Below are positions 28,647 to 41,720 of a DNA stretch of 64,000 nucleotides, in pieces. Origin of the DNA: Brienomyrus brachyistius (taxonomy: Eukaryota; Chordata; Actinopteri; Osteoglossiformes; Mormyridae); assembly GCF_023856365.1 (NCBI RefSeq), contig NW_026042407.1, positions 186,001-250,000 on the forward strand, read 5' to 3'. The notes below the pieces were generated by a model. The model was given only the letters and a program-made list of their open reading frames with translations. It was not told the DNA's origin and did not search any database. The first letter of the stretch is position 1. Every line of letters starts with the position of its first letter. The position numbers were made by a program, and so were the translations under genes.

Positions 28647-31390
28647 CTAGTTAGCATATTAGCGTATTAGCATATTAGCATTTCATATTAGCATAGCATA
28701 TTAGCATATTAGCATATTAGCATAGCATATTAGCATATTAGCATATTAGCATATTAGCATAGCGTGTTAGCGTATTAGCATATTATCATATTAGCATAGC
28801 ATATTAGCAAATTAGCATATTAGCATATTAGCATATTAGCATAGCATATTAACATAGCATATTAGCATATTAGCATAGCATATTAGCATAGCATATTAGC
28901 ATATTAGCATATTAGCATAGCGTGTTAGCATATTAGCGTATTAGCATATTAGCATATTAGCATATTAGCATATTAGCATAGCGTGTTAGCATATTAGCGT
29001 ATTAGCATATTAGCGTATTAGCATATTAGCGTATTAGCATAGCATATTTGCATATTAGCATATTAGCATATTAGCATATTAACATAGCATATTAGCATAG
29101 CATATTAGCATATTAGCATATTAACATATTAGCATATTAGCATATTAGCATATTAACATATTAGCATAGTATATTAGCATATTAGCATATTAGTATATTA
29201 GCATATTAGCATATTAGCATAGCATATTAGCATATTAGCATAGCATGTTAGCGTATTAGCATAGCATATTAGCATATTAGCATATTAGCATATTAGCATA
29301 TTATCATATTAGCATATTAGCATATTAGCATATTAGCATATTAGCATAGCATATTAACATATTAGCATATTAGCATATTAGCATATTAACATAGCATATT
29401 AGCATATTAGCATATTAGCATATTAGCATATTAGCATATTAGCATAGCGTGTTAGCATATTAGCAAATTAGCATATTAGCATAGCATATTAGCATATTAG
29501 AATATTAGCATATTAACATATTAGCATATTAACATAGCATATTAGCATAACATAGCATATTAGCATAGCATATTAGCATATTAGTATATTAGCATATTAG
29601 CGTATTAGCATATTAGCATATTAGCATATTAGCATAGCATATTAGCATATTAGCATAGCATATTAGCATATTAGCATATTAGCATATTAGCATAGCATAT
29701 TAGCATATTAGCATAGCATATTAGCATAGCATATTAGCATATTAGCATATTAGCATAGCGTGTTAGCATATTAGCATATTAGCATATTAGCATATTAGCA
29801 TATTAGCATATTAGCATATTAGCAAATTAGCATAGCATATTAGCATATTAGCATATTAGCATATTAGCATATTAGCATAGCGTGTTAGCATATTAGCGTA
29901 TTAGCATATTAGCATATTAGCATATTAGCATAGCATATTAGCAGATTAGCATATTAGCATAGCGTGTTAGCGTATTAGCATATTAGCATATTAGCATAGC
30001 ATATTAGCAAATTAGCATATTAACATATTAGCATATTAGCATAGCATATTAGCATAGTATATTAGCATATTAGCATATTAACATCTTAGCATATTAGCAT
30101 AGCATATTAGCATATTAGCATATTAGCATAGCGTGTTAGCGTATTAGCATATTAGCATATTAGCATATTAGCATAGCATATTAGCATATTAGCATATTAG
30201 CATATTAGCATAGCATATTAGCATATTAGCATATTAGCATATTAGCATATTAGCATAGCATATTAGCATATTAGCATATTAGCATATTAGCATAGCGTGT
30301 TAGCGTATTAGCATATTAGCATATTAGTATAGCATATTAGCATATTAGCATATTATCATATTAGCATATTAGCATAGCATATTAGCATATTAGAATATTA
30401 GCATAGCATATTAGCATAGCGTGTTAGCGTATTAGCATATTAGCATAGCATATTAGCATAGCATATTAGCATAGCATATTAGCATATTAGTATATTAGCA
30501 TATTAGCATAGCATATTAGCATATTAGCATAGCGTGTTAGCGTATTAGCATATTAGTATATTAGCATATTAGCATAGCATATTAGCATATTAGCATATTA
30601 GCATATTAGCATAGTGTGTTAGCATATTAGCGTATTAGCATATTAGCATATTAGCATATTAGCATAGCATATTAGCATAGCGTGTTAGCATATTAGCGTA
30701 TTAGCATAGCATATTAGCATATTAGCATATTAGCATATTAGCATATTAATATATTAGCATATTAACACATTAGCATATTAGCATATTAACATATTAGCAT
30801 ATTAGCATATTAGCATAGCATATTAGCATATTAGCATATTAGCATATTAGCATATTAGCATATTAGCGTATAAGCATAGCATATTAGCATATTAGCATAT
30901 TAGCATATTAGCATAGCGTGTTAGCGTATTAGCATATTAGCATATTAGCATATCATATTAGCATAGCATATTAGCATATTAGCATATTAGCATATTAGCA
31001 TAGCGTGTTAGCGTATTAGCATATTAGCATATTAGCATATTAGCATAGCATATTAGCATATTAGCATATTAACATATTAGCATATTAGCATAGCATATTA
31101 ACATATTAGCATATTAGCATATTAGCATAGCATATTAGCATATTAGCATATTAGCATATTAGCATAGCATATTAGCATATTAGCATATTAGCATATTAGC
31201 ATAGCGTGTTAGCGTATTAGCATATTAGCATATTAGCATATTAGCATAGCATATTAGCATATTAGCATATTAGCATATTAGCATATTAGCATAGCATGTT
31301 AGCATATTAGCGTATTAGCATATTAGCATATTAGCATATTAGCATATTAGCATATTAGCATATTAGCATAGCATATTAGCATATTAGCAT
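28647..31390 (+). repeat. HOR class V plus catcttag/gtgtgttag section
   Basis: Landmarks are ctagttag (28,647), catttcatattag, catatttgcatattag (about 29,044), catcttag (30,082), gtgtgttag (30,614), acacattag (30,775), cgtataag (30,868) and catatcatattag (30,949). The section from 30.08 kb on recurs near 45.86 kb (offset 15.77-15.80 kb) and 53.90 kb. It leads into class VI through catataag units. Confidence 0.85.
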
Positions 31391-33079
31391 ATTAACATAG
31401 CATATAAGCATATTAGCATATTAGCATATTAGCATAGCATATTAGCAAATTAGCATATTAGCATATTAGCATAGCATATAAGCATATTAGCATATTAGCA
31501 TATTAGCATATTAGCATATTAGCAGATTAGCATATTAGCATATTAGCATATTAGCATATTAGCATATTAGCATAGCATATTAGCATATTAGCATATTAGC
31601 ATATTAGCAGATTAGCATATTAGCATATTAGCATAGCATATTAGCATATTAGCATATTAGCATATTAGCATAGCATATTAGCATATTAGCATATTAGCAT
31701 AGCGTGTTAGCGTATTAGCATATTAGCATATTAGCATAGCATATTAGCATATTAGCATATTAGCATATTAGCATAGCATATTAGCATATTAGCATATTAG
31801 CATATTAGCATAGCATAGCGTGTTAGCGTATTAGCATATTAGCACTATTAGCATATTTGCATAGCATATTAGCATATTAGCATATTAGCATATTAGCATA
31901 GCGTGCTAGCATAGCGTATCAGCATATTAGCATATTAGCATATTAGCATATTAGCATATTAGCATATTAGCATAGCATATTAGCATATTAACATATTAGC
32001 ATATTAGCATAGCATATTAGCATATTAGCATATTTGTATATTAGCATATTAGCATATTAGCATATTAGCGTATTAGCATATTAGCATATTAGCATAGCAT
32101 ATTAGCATATTAGCATATTAGCATATTAGCATATTAGCATAGCATATTAGCATATTAGCATATTAGCATATTAGCATATTATCATATTAGCATAGCATAG
32201 CATATTAGCATATTAGCATATTAGCATAGCATATTAGCATATTAGCATATTAGCATATTAGCATATTAGCATAGCATATTAGCATATTAGCATATTAGCA
32301 TAGCATATTAGCATATTAACATATTAGCATATTAGCATAGCATATTAGCATAGCATATTAGCATATTAGCATATTAGCATATTAGCATATTAGCATATTA
32401 GCATAGCGTGTTAGCGTATTAGCATATTAGCATATTAGCACAGCATATTAGCATATTAGCATATTAGCATATTAGCATATTAGCATATTAGCATAGCATA
32501 TTAGCATATTAGCATATTAGCATATTAGCATAGCATATTAGCATATTAGCATATTAGCATATTAGCATATTAGCATATTAGCATAGCATATTAGCATAGC
32601 GTGTTAGCGTATTAGCATATTAGCATATTAGCATAGCATATTAGTATATTAGCATATTAGCATATTAGCATAGCGTGTTAGCATATTAGCGTATTAGCAT
32701 ATTAGCATATTAGCATATTAGCATATTAGCATAGCGGCATATTAGTATAGCATATTAGCATAGCATATTAGCATAGCATATTAGCATATTAGCATATTAG
32801 CATATTAGCATAGCATATTAGCATATTAGCATATTATCATATTAGCATAGCGTGTTAGCGTATTAGCATATTAGCATATTAGCATAGCATATTAGCATAT
32901 AAGCATATTAGCATATTAGCATATTAGCATAGCATATTAGCATATTAGCATATTAGTATATTAGCATAGCATATTAGCATATTAGCATATTAGCATAGCA
33001 TATTAGCATATTAGCATATTAGCATAGCGTGTTAGCGTATTAGCATATTAGCATATTAGCATAGCATATTAGCATATTA
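31390..33079 (+). repeat. HOR class VI, copy 4
   Basis: Landmarks are catataag units, cagattag twice (31,523, 31,608; 85 bp apart, as in the other copies), a catagcatag doublet near 31.81 kb, gcactattag with catatttgcatag near 31.84 kb, and cgtgctag (31,902). Near 32,715 a catagcggcat irregularity breaks the register; I did not see it in the other copies. Confidence 0.87.
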
Positions 33080-34830
33080 CCATATTTAGCATATTAACAT
33101 AGCATATTAGCATATTAGCATATTAGCATATTAGCATATTAGCATATTAGCATATTAGCATAGCATATTAGCATATTAGTATATTAGCATAGCATATTAG
33201 CATATTAGCATATTAGTATAGCATATTAGCATATTAGCATATTAGCATATTAGCATAGCGTGTTAGCGTATTAGCATATTAGCATATTAGCATAGCATAT
33301 TAGCATATTAGCATAGCATATTAGCATATTAGCATAGCGTGTTAGCGTATTAGCATATTAGCATATTAGCATAGCATATTAGCATATCATATTAGCATAT
33401 TAGCATAGCATATTAGCATATTAACATATTAGCATATTAGCATATTAGCATATTAGCATAGCATATTAGCATATTAGCATATTAGCATATTAGCATATTA
33501 GCATATTAGCATATTAGCATAGCGTGTTAGCGTATTAGCATATTAGCATATTAGCATAGCATATTAGCATATTAGTATATTAGCATATTAGCATAGCATA
33601 TTAGCATATTAGCACAACATATTAGCATAGCATGTTAGCATATTAGCATATTAGCATATTAACATATTAGCATAGCATATTAGCATATTAACATAGCATA
33701 TTAGCATATTAGCATATTAGCATATTAGCATATTAGCATATTAGCATAGCATATTAGCATATTAGCATATTAACATATTAGCATATTAGCATAGCATATT
33801 AGCATATTAGCATATTAGCACATTAGCATATTAGCATAGCGTGTTAGCATATTAGCATATTAGCATAGCGTGTTAGCATATTAGCATATTAGCATAGCAT
33901 ATTAGCATAGCATATTAGCATATTAGCATATTAGCATATTAGCATAGCGTGTTAGCATATTAGCATATTAGCATATTAGCATATTCGCATAGCATATTAG
34001 CATATTAGCATATTAGCATATTAGCATAGCGTGTTAGCATATTAGCGTATTAGCATATTAGCATATTAGCAAATTAGCATAGCATATTAGCATATTAGCA
34101 TATTAGCATATTAGCTTATTAACATATTAGCATATTAGCATATTAGCATATTAGCATATTAGCATAGCATATTAGCATATTAGCATATTAGCATATTAGC
34201 ATAGCATATTAGCATATTAACATATTAGCATATTAGCATAGCGTGTTAGCGTATTAGCATATTAGCATAGCATATTAGCATATTAGCATATTAGCATAGC
34301 ATATTAGCATATTAGCATAGCGTGTTAGCGTATTAGCATATTAGCATATTAGCATAGCATATTAGCATATCATATTAGCATATTAGCATATTAGCATATT
34401 AGCATAGCATATTAGCATATTAACATATTAGCATATTAGCATATTAGCATAGCATATTAGCATATTAGCATATTAGCATATTAGCATAGCGTGTTAGCGT
34501 ATTAACGTATTAGCATATTAGCATAGCATATTAGCATATTAACATATTAGCATATTAGCATAGCATATTAGCATATTAGCATATTAGCATATTAACATAG
34601 CATATTAGCATAGCATATTAGCATATTAGTATAGCATATTAGCATAGCGTGTTAGCGTATTAGCATATTAGCATATTAGCATAGCATATTAGCATATTAG
34701 CATAGCGTGTTAGCATATTAGCGTATTAGCATATTAGCATATTAGCATATTAGCATATTAGCATAGCGTGTTAGCATATTAGCGTATTAGCGTATTAGCA
34801 TATTAGCATATCGTGTTAGCATAACGTATT
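33080..34830 (+). repeat. HOR class I, copy 4
   Basis: Landmarks are ccatatttag (33,080), cacaacatattag (33,613), cgcatag (33,986), cttattaac (34,115) and catatcgtg (34,807). The section with catatcatattag (33,386) and cacaac is echoed at 57,638-57,980 at a constant offset of 24,252 bp. Confidence 0.88.
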
Positions 34831-35269
34831 AGCATAGCATATTAGCATATTAGTATATTAGCATATTTGCATAGCATATTAGCATATTAACATATTAGCA
34901 TATTAGCATAGCATATTAGCATATTAGCATATTAGCATATTAGCATAGCATATTAGCATATTAGCATATTAGCATATTAGCATAGCATGTTAGCATATTA
35001 GCGTATTAGTATATTAGCATATTTGCATAGCATATTAGCATATTAACATTAGCATATTAGCATATTAGCATATTAGCATATTAGCATAGCATATTAGCAT
35101 ATTAGCATATTAGCATAGCATGTTAGCGTATTAGCATATTAGCATATTAGCATAGCATATTAGCATATTAGCATATTAGCATATTAGCATAGCGTGTTAG
35201 CATATTAGCGTATTAGCATATTAGCATATTAGCATATTAGCATATTAGCATAGCATATTAGCATATTAG

Positions 35270-35910
35270 CAAATTAGCATATTAGTATATTAGCATATTA
35301 GCATAGCATATTAGCATATTAGCATAGCGTGTTAGCGTATTAACATATTAGCATATTAGCATATTAGCATAGCATATTAGCATATTAGCATATTAGCATA
35401 TTAGCATATTAACATAGCATATTAGCATATTAGCATATTAGCATAGCATATTAGCATATTAGCATATTAGCATATTAACATAATAGCATATTAGCATATT
35501 AGCATAGCGTGTTAGCGTATTAGCATAGCATATTAGCATAGCATATTAGCATAGCATATTAGCATATTAGCATATTAGCATATTAGCATAGCGTGTTAGC
35601 GTATTAGCATATTAGCATATTAGCATAGCATATTAGCATATTAGCGTATTAGCATATTAGCATATTAGCATAGCATATTAGCATATTAGCATATAAGCAT
35701 ATTAGCATAGCATATTAGCATATTAGCATATTAGCATAGCATATTAGCATATTAGCATATTAGCATAGCGTGATAGCGTATTAGCATATTAGCATAGCAT
35801 ATTAGCATATTAGCATATTAGCATAGCATATTAGCATATTAGCATATTAGCATAGCGTGTTAGCGTATTAGCATAGCATATTAGCATAGCATATTAGCAT
35901 ATCATATTAG
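35270..35910 (+). repeat. HOR class II, single copy
   Basis: Landmarks are caaattag (35,270), catataag (35,690), cgtgatag (35,769) and catatcatattag (35,898), with the standard 129-bp final spacing. The next III/IV unit begins 712 bp after cgtgatag. Confidence 0.88.
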
Positions 35911-36480
35911 CATATTAGCATATTAGCATATTAGCATATTAGCATAGCATATTAGCATATTAACATAGCATATTAGCATATTAGCATATTAGCATATTAG
36001 CATATTAGCATAGCATATTAGCATATTAACATAGCATATTAGCATATTAGCATAGCATATTAGCATATTAGCATATTAGCATATTAGCATAGCGTGTTAG
36101 CGTATTAGCATAGCATATTAGCATAGCATATTAGCATAGCATATTAGCATATTAGCATAGCATATTAGCATATTAGCATATTAGCATATTAGCATATTAG
36201 CATATTAGCATAGCATGTTAGCATATTAGCATATTAGCATATTAGCATATTAGCGTATTAACATAGCATATTAGCATATTAGCATATTAACATATTAGCA
36301 TAGCATATTAGCATATTAACATATTAGCATATTAGCATAGCATATTAGCATATTAGCATATTAGCATATTAGCATAGCATATTAGCGTATTAGCATATTA
36401 ACATATTAGCATATTAACATATTAGCATATTAGCATATTAGCATAGCATATTAGCATATTAGCATAGCATATTAGCATAG

Positions 36481-37291
36481 CGAGTTAGCGTATTAGCATA
36501 TTAGCATATTAGCATATTAGCATATTAGCATAGCATATTAGCATATTAGCATATTATTATATTAGCATATTAGCATATTAGCATAGCATATCATATTAGC
36601 ATATTAGCATATTAGCATATTAGCATAGCTTGTTAGCGTATTAGCATATTAGCATATTAGCATAGCATATTAGCATATTAGCACATTAGCATATTAGCAT
36701 ATTAGCATAGCGTGTTAGCATGTTAGCGTATTAGCATATTAGCATAGCATATTAGCATATTAGCATATTAGCATATTAGCATAGCATATTAGCATATTAA
36801 CATATTAGCATATTAGCATAGCATATTAGTATATTAACATATTAGCATAGCGTGTTAGTGTATTAGCATATCAGCATATTAGCATATTAGCATAGCATAT
36901 TAGCATATTAGCATATTAGCATAGTATATTAGCATAGTATATTAGCATAGTATACTAGCATATTAGCATATTAGCATATTAGTATATTAGCATAGCAAAT
37001 TAGCATATTAGCATAGCATATTAGCATATTAGCATATTAGCATAGCGTGTTAGCGTATTAGCATATTAGCATATTAGCATAGCATATTAGCATATTAGCA
37101 TATTAGCATATTAGCATATTAGCATAGCGTGTTAACATAGAGTATTAGCATATTAACATATTAGCATATTAGCATATTAGCATATTAGCATATTAGCATA
37201 GCATGTTAGCATATTAACGTATTAGCATATTAGCATATTAGCATATTAGCATAGCGTGTTAGCATATTAGCGTATTAGCATAGTACATTAG
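36481..37291 (+). repeat. III/IV HOR unit, alpha subtype
   Basis: Landmarks are cgagttag (36,481), attattatattag, cgtgttagcatgttag, cgtgttagtgtattag (36,851), catatcag, three catagtatattag near 36.92 kb (the third followed by actag), cgtgttaacatagag (37,128) and catagtacattag (37,279). Confidence 0.88.
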
Positions 37292-37755
37292 CATATTAGC
37301 ATATTAGTATATTAGCATATTAGCATAGCATATTAGCATATTAGCATATTAGCATATTAGCATATTAGCATATTAGCATATTAGCATATTAGCATATTAG
37401 CATAGCATGTTAGCATATTAGCATATTAGCATATTAGCAAATTAGCGTATTAACATAGCATATTAGCATATTAGCATATTAACATATTAGCATAGCATAT
37501 TAGCATATTAACATATTAGCATATTAGCATATTAGCATATTAGCATATTAGCATATTAGCATATTAGCATATTAGCATAGCATATTAGCGTATTAGCATA
37601 TTAACATATTAGCATATTAACATATTAGCATATTAGCATATTAGCATAGCATATTAGCATATTAGCATATTAGCATATTAGCATATTAGCATATTAGCAT
37701 ATTAACATAGCATATTAGCATATTAGCATATTAGCATATTAGCATATTAGCATAG

Positions 37756-38190
37756 CGAGTTAGCGTATTAGTATATTAGCATATTAGCATATTAGCATAT
37801 TAGCATAGCATATTAGCATATTAGCATATTATCATATTAGCATATTAGCATATTAGCATAGCATATTAGCATATTAGCATATTAGCATATTAGCATAGCG
37901 TGTTAGCGTATTAGCACATTAGCATATTAGCATAGCATATTAGCATATTAGCATATTAGCATATCAGCATAGCATATTAGCATGTTAGCGTATTTACATA
38001 TTAGCATATTAGCATATTAGCATATTAGCATATTAGCATAGCGTGATAGCGTATTAGCATATTAGCATAGCATATTAGCATATTAGCATATTAGCATATT
38101 AGCATAGCATATTAGCATATTAGCATAGCGTGTTAGCGTATTAGCATAGCATATTAGCATAGCATATTAGCATATCATATTAGCATATTA
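37756..38190 (+). repeat. Truncated beta unit fused to class II, second instance
   Basis: cgagttag (37,756) with attatcatattag and cacattag starts a beta unit that switches to cgtgatag (38,042) and catatcatattag (38,171). Compared with the instance at 25.3 kb the offset is 12,421-12,434 bp, showing shared ancestry of the junction. Confidence 0.8.
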
Positions 38191-38777
38191 GCATATTAGC
38201 ATATTAGCATATTATCATAGCATATTAGCATATTAACATAGCATATTAGCATATTAGTATATTAGCATATTAGCATATTAGCATAGCATATTAGCATATT
38301 AACATAGCATATTAGCATATTAGCATAGCATATTAGCATATTAGCATATTAGCATATTAGCATATTAGCATAGCGTGTTAGCGTATTAGCATAGCATATT
38401 AGCATAGCATATTAGCATAGCATATTAGCATATTAGTATATTAGCATATTAGCATAGCATATTAGCATATTAGCATATTAGCATATTAGCATATTAGCAT
38501 ATTAGCATAGCATGTTAGCATATTAGCATATTAGCATATTAGCATATTAGCGTATTAACATAGCATATTAGCATATTAGCATATTAACATATTAGCATAG
38601 CATATTAGCATATTAACATATTAGCATATTAGCATAGCATATTAGCATATTAGCATATTAGCATATTAGCATAGCATATTAGCGTATTAGCATATTAACA
38701 TATTAGCATATTAACATATTAGCATATTAGCATATTAGCATAGCATATTAGCATATTAGCATAGCATATTAGCATAG

Positions 38778-39636
38778 CGAGTTAGCATATTAGCATATTA
38801 GCATATTAGCATATTAGCATATTAGCATAGCATATTAGCATATTAGCATATTATTATATTAGCATATTAGCATATTAGCATAGCATATTATCATATTAGC
38901 ATATTAGCATATTAGCATATTAGCATAGCGTGTTAGCGTATTAGCATATTAGCATATTAGCATAGCATATTAGCATATTAGCATATTAGCATATTAGCAT
39001 AGCGTGTTAGCATGTTAGCGTATTAGCATATTAGCATAGCATATTAGCATATTAGCATATTAGCATATTAGCATATTAGCATATTAGCATAGCATATTAG
39101 CATATTAACATATTAGCATATTAGCATAGCATATTAGCATATTAACATATTAGCATAGCGTGTTAGTGTATTAGCATATCAGCATATTAGCATATTAGCA
39201 ATTCATATTAGCATATTAGCATATTAGCATAGTATATTAGCATAGTATATTAGCATAGTATATTAGCATATTAGCATATTAGCATATTAGCATAGCAAAT
39301 TAGCATATTAGCATAGCATATTAGCATATTAGCATATTAGCATAGCGTGTTAGCGTATTAGCATATTAGCATATTAGCATAGCAAATTAGCATATTAGCA
39401 TAGCATATTAGCATATTAGCATATTAGCATAGCGTGTTAGCGTATTAGCATATTAGCATATTAGCATAGCATATTAGCATATTAGCATATTAACATATTA
39501 GCATATTAGCATATTAGCATATTAGCATATTAGCATAGCATGTTAGCATATTAACGTATTAGCATATTAGCATATTAGCATATTAGCATATTAGCATAGC
39601 GTGTTAGCATATTAGCGTATTAGCATAGTACATTAG
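38778..39636 (+). repeat. III/IV HOR unit, alpha subtype, rearranged interior
   Basis: Landmarks are cgagttag (38,778), attattatattag, cgtgttagtgtattag (39,159), catatcag, an odd caattcatattag near 39.2 kb, three catagtatattag near 39.23 kb and catagtacattag (39,624). In place of the cgtgtta...gag variant, the caaattag...cgtgttag cgtattag segment is present twice (about 39.29 and 39.38 kb). Confidence 0.85.
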
Positions 39637-41720
39637 CATATTAGCATATTAGTATATTAGCATATTAGCATAGCATATTAGCATATTAGCATATTAGCAT
39701 ATTAGCATATTAGCATATTAGCATAGCATGTTAGCATATTAGCATATTAGCATATTAGCATATTAGCGTATTAACATAGCATATTAGCATATTAGCATAT
39801 TAACATATTAGCATAGCATATTAGCATATTAACATATTAGCATATTAGCATATTAGCATATTAGCATATTAGCATATTAGCATAGCATATTAGCGTATTA
39901 CCATATTAACATATTAGCATATTAACATATTAGCATATTAGCATATTAGCATAGCATATTAGCATATTAGCATATTAGCATATTAGCATATTAGCATAGC
40001 ATATTAGCAAATTAGCATATTAGCATATTAGCATAGCGAGTTAGCGTATTAGCATATTAGCATATTAGCATATTAGCATATTAGCATAGCATATTAGCAT
40101 ATTAGCATATTATCATATTAGCATATTAGCATATTAGCATATTAGCATAGCATATTAGCATATTAGCATATTAGCATATTAGCATAGCGTGTTAGCGTAT
40201 TAGCACATTAGCATATTAGCATAGCATATTAGCATATTAGCATATTAGCATATTAGCATATCAGCATAGCGTGTTAGCATGTTAGCGTATTAACATATTA
40301 GCATATTAGCATATTAGCATATTAGCATATTAGCATAGCATATTAGCATATTAACATATTAGCATATTAGCATAGCATATTAGCATATTAACATATTAGC
40401 ATAGCGTGTTAGTGTATTAGCATATTAGCATATTAGCATATTAGCATAGCATATTAGCATATTAGCATATTAGCATAGTATATTAGCATAGTATATTAGC
40501 ATAGTATATTAGCATATTAGCATATTAGCATATTAGCATAGCAAATTAGCATATTAGCATAGCATATTAGCATATTAGCATATTAGCATAGCGTGTTAGC
40601 GTATTAGCATATTAGCATATTAGCATAGCATATTAGCATATTAGCATATTAGCATATTAGCATATTAGCATATTAGCATAGCGTGTTATATTAGAGTATT
40701 AGCATATTAACATATTAGCATATTAGCATATTAGTATATTAGCATATTAGCATAGCATGTTAGCATAACGTATTAGCATATTAGCATATTAGCATATTAG
40801 CATATTAGCATAGCGTGTTAGCATATTAGCGTATTAGCATAGTACATTAGCATATTAGCATATTAGCATATTAGCATATTAGCATATTAACATATTAGCA
40901 TATTAGCATATTAGCATATTAGCATAGCATATTAACGTATTAGCATATTAGCATATTAGCATAATAGCATAGCATATTAGCATATTAGCTTATTAGCATA
41001 TTAGCATAGCATATTATCATATTAGCATATTATCATATTAGCATATTAACATATTAGCATGTTAGCATAGCATATTAGCATAGCTAGTTAGCATATTAGC
41101 GTATTAGCATATTAGCATTTCATATTAGCATAGCATATTAGCATATTAGCATATTAGCATAGCATATTAGCATATTAGCATATTAGCATATTAGCATAGC
41201 GTGTTAGCGTATTAGCATATTAGCATATTAGCATAGCATATTAGCAAATTAGCATATTAGCATATTAGCATATTAGCATAGCATATTAACATAGCATATT
41301 AGCATATTAGCATATTAGCATAGCATATTAGCATAGCGTGTTAGCGTATTAGCATATTAGCATATTAGCATAGCATATTAGCATATTAGCATATTAGCAT
41401 AGCGTGTTAGCATATTAGCGTATTAGCATATTAGCATATTAGCATATTAGCATATTAGCATAGCGTGTTAGCATATTAGCGTATTAGCATAGCATATTTG
41501 CATATTAGCATATTAGCATATTAGCATATTAACATAGCATATTAACATATTAACATATTAGCATAGCATATTAGCATATTAGCATATTAACATATTAGCA
41601 TATTAGCATATTAGCATATTAACATATTAGCATAGTATATTAGCATATTAGCATATTAGTATATTAGCATATTAGCATAGCATATTAGCATATTAGCATA
41701 GCGTGTTAGCGTATTAGCAT
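39012..41720 (+). repeat. 2.69-kb tandem duplication, left copy
   Basis: Landmarks are cgtgttagtgtattag (39,159), caattcatattag, catagtacattag (39,624), a complete beta unit (cgagttag 40,037, cgtgttagtgtattag 40,405, cgtgttatattagag 40,682, catagtacattag 40,838), then class V ctagttag (41,084) and catttcatattag. All recur 2,683-2,694 bp downstream. Edges are estimated from where the two sequences stop matching. Confidence 0.88.
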
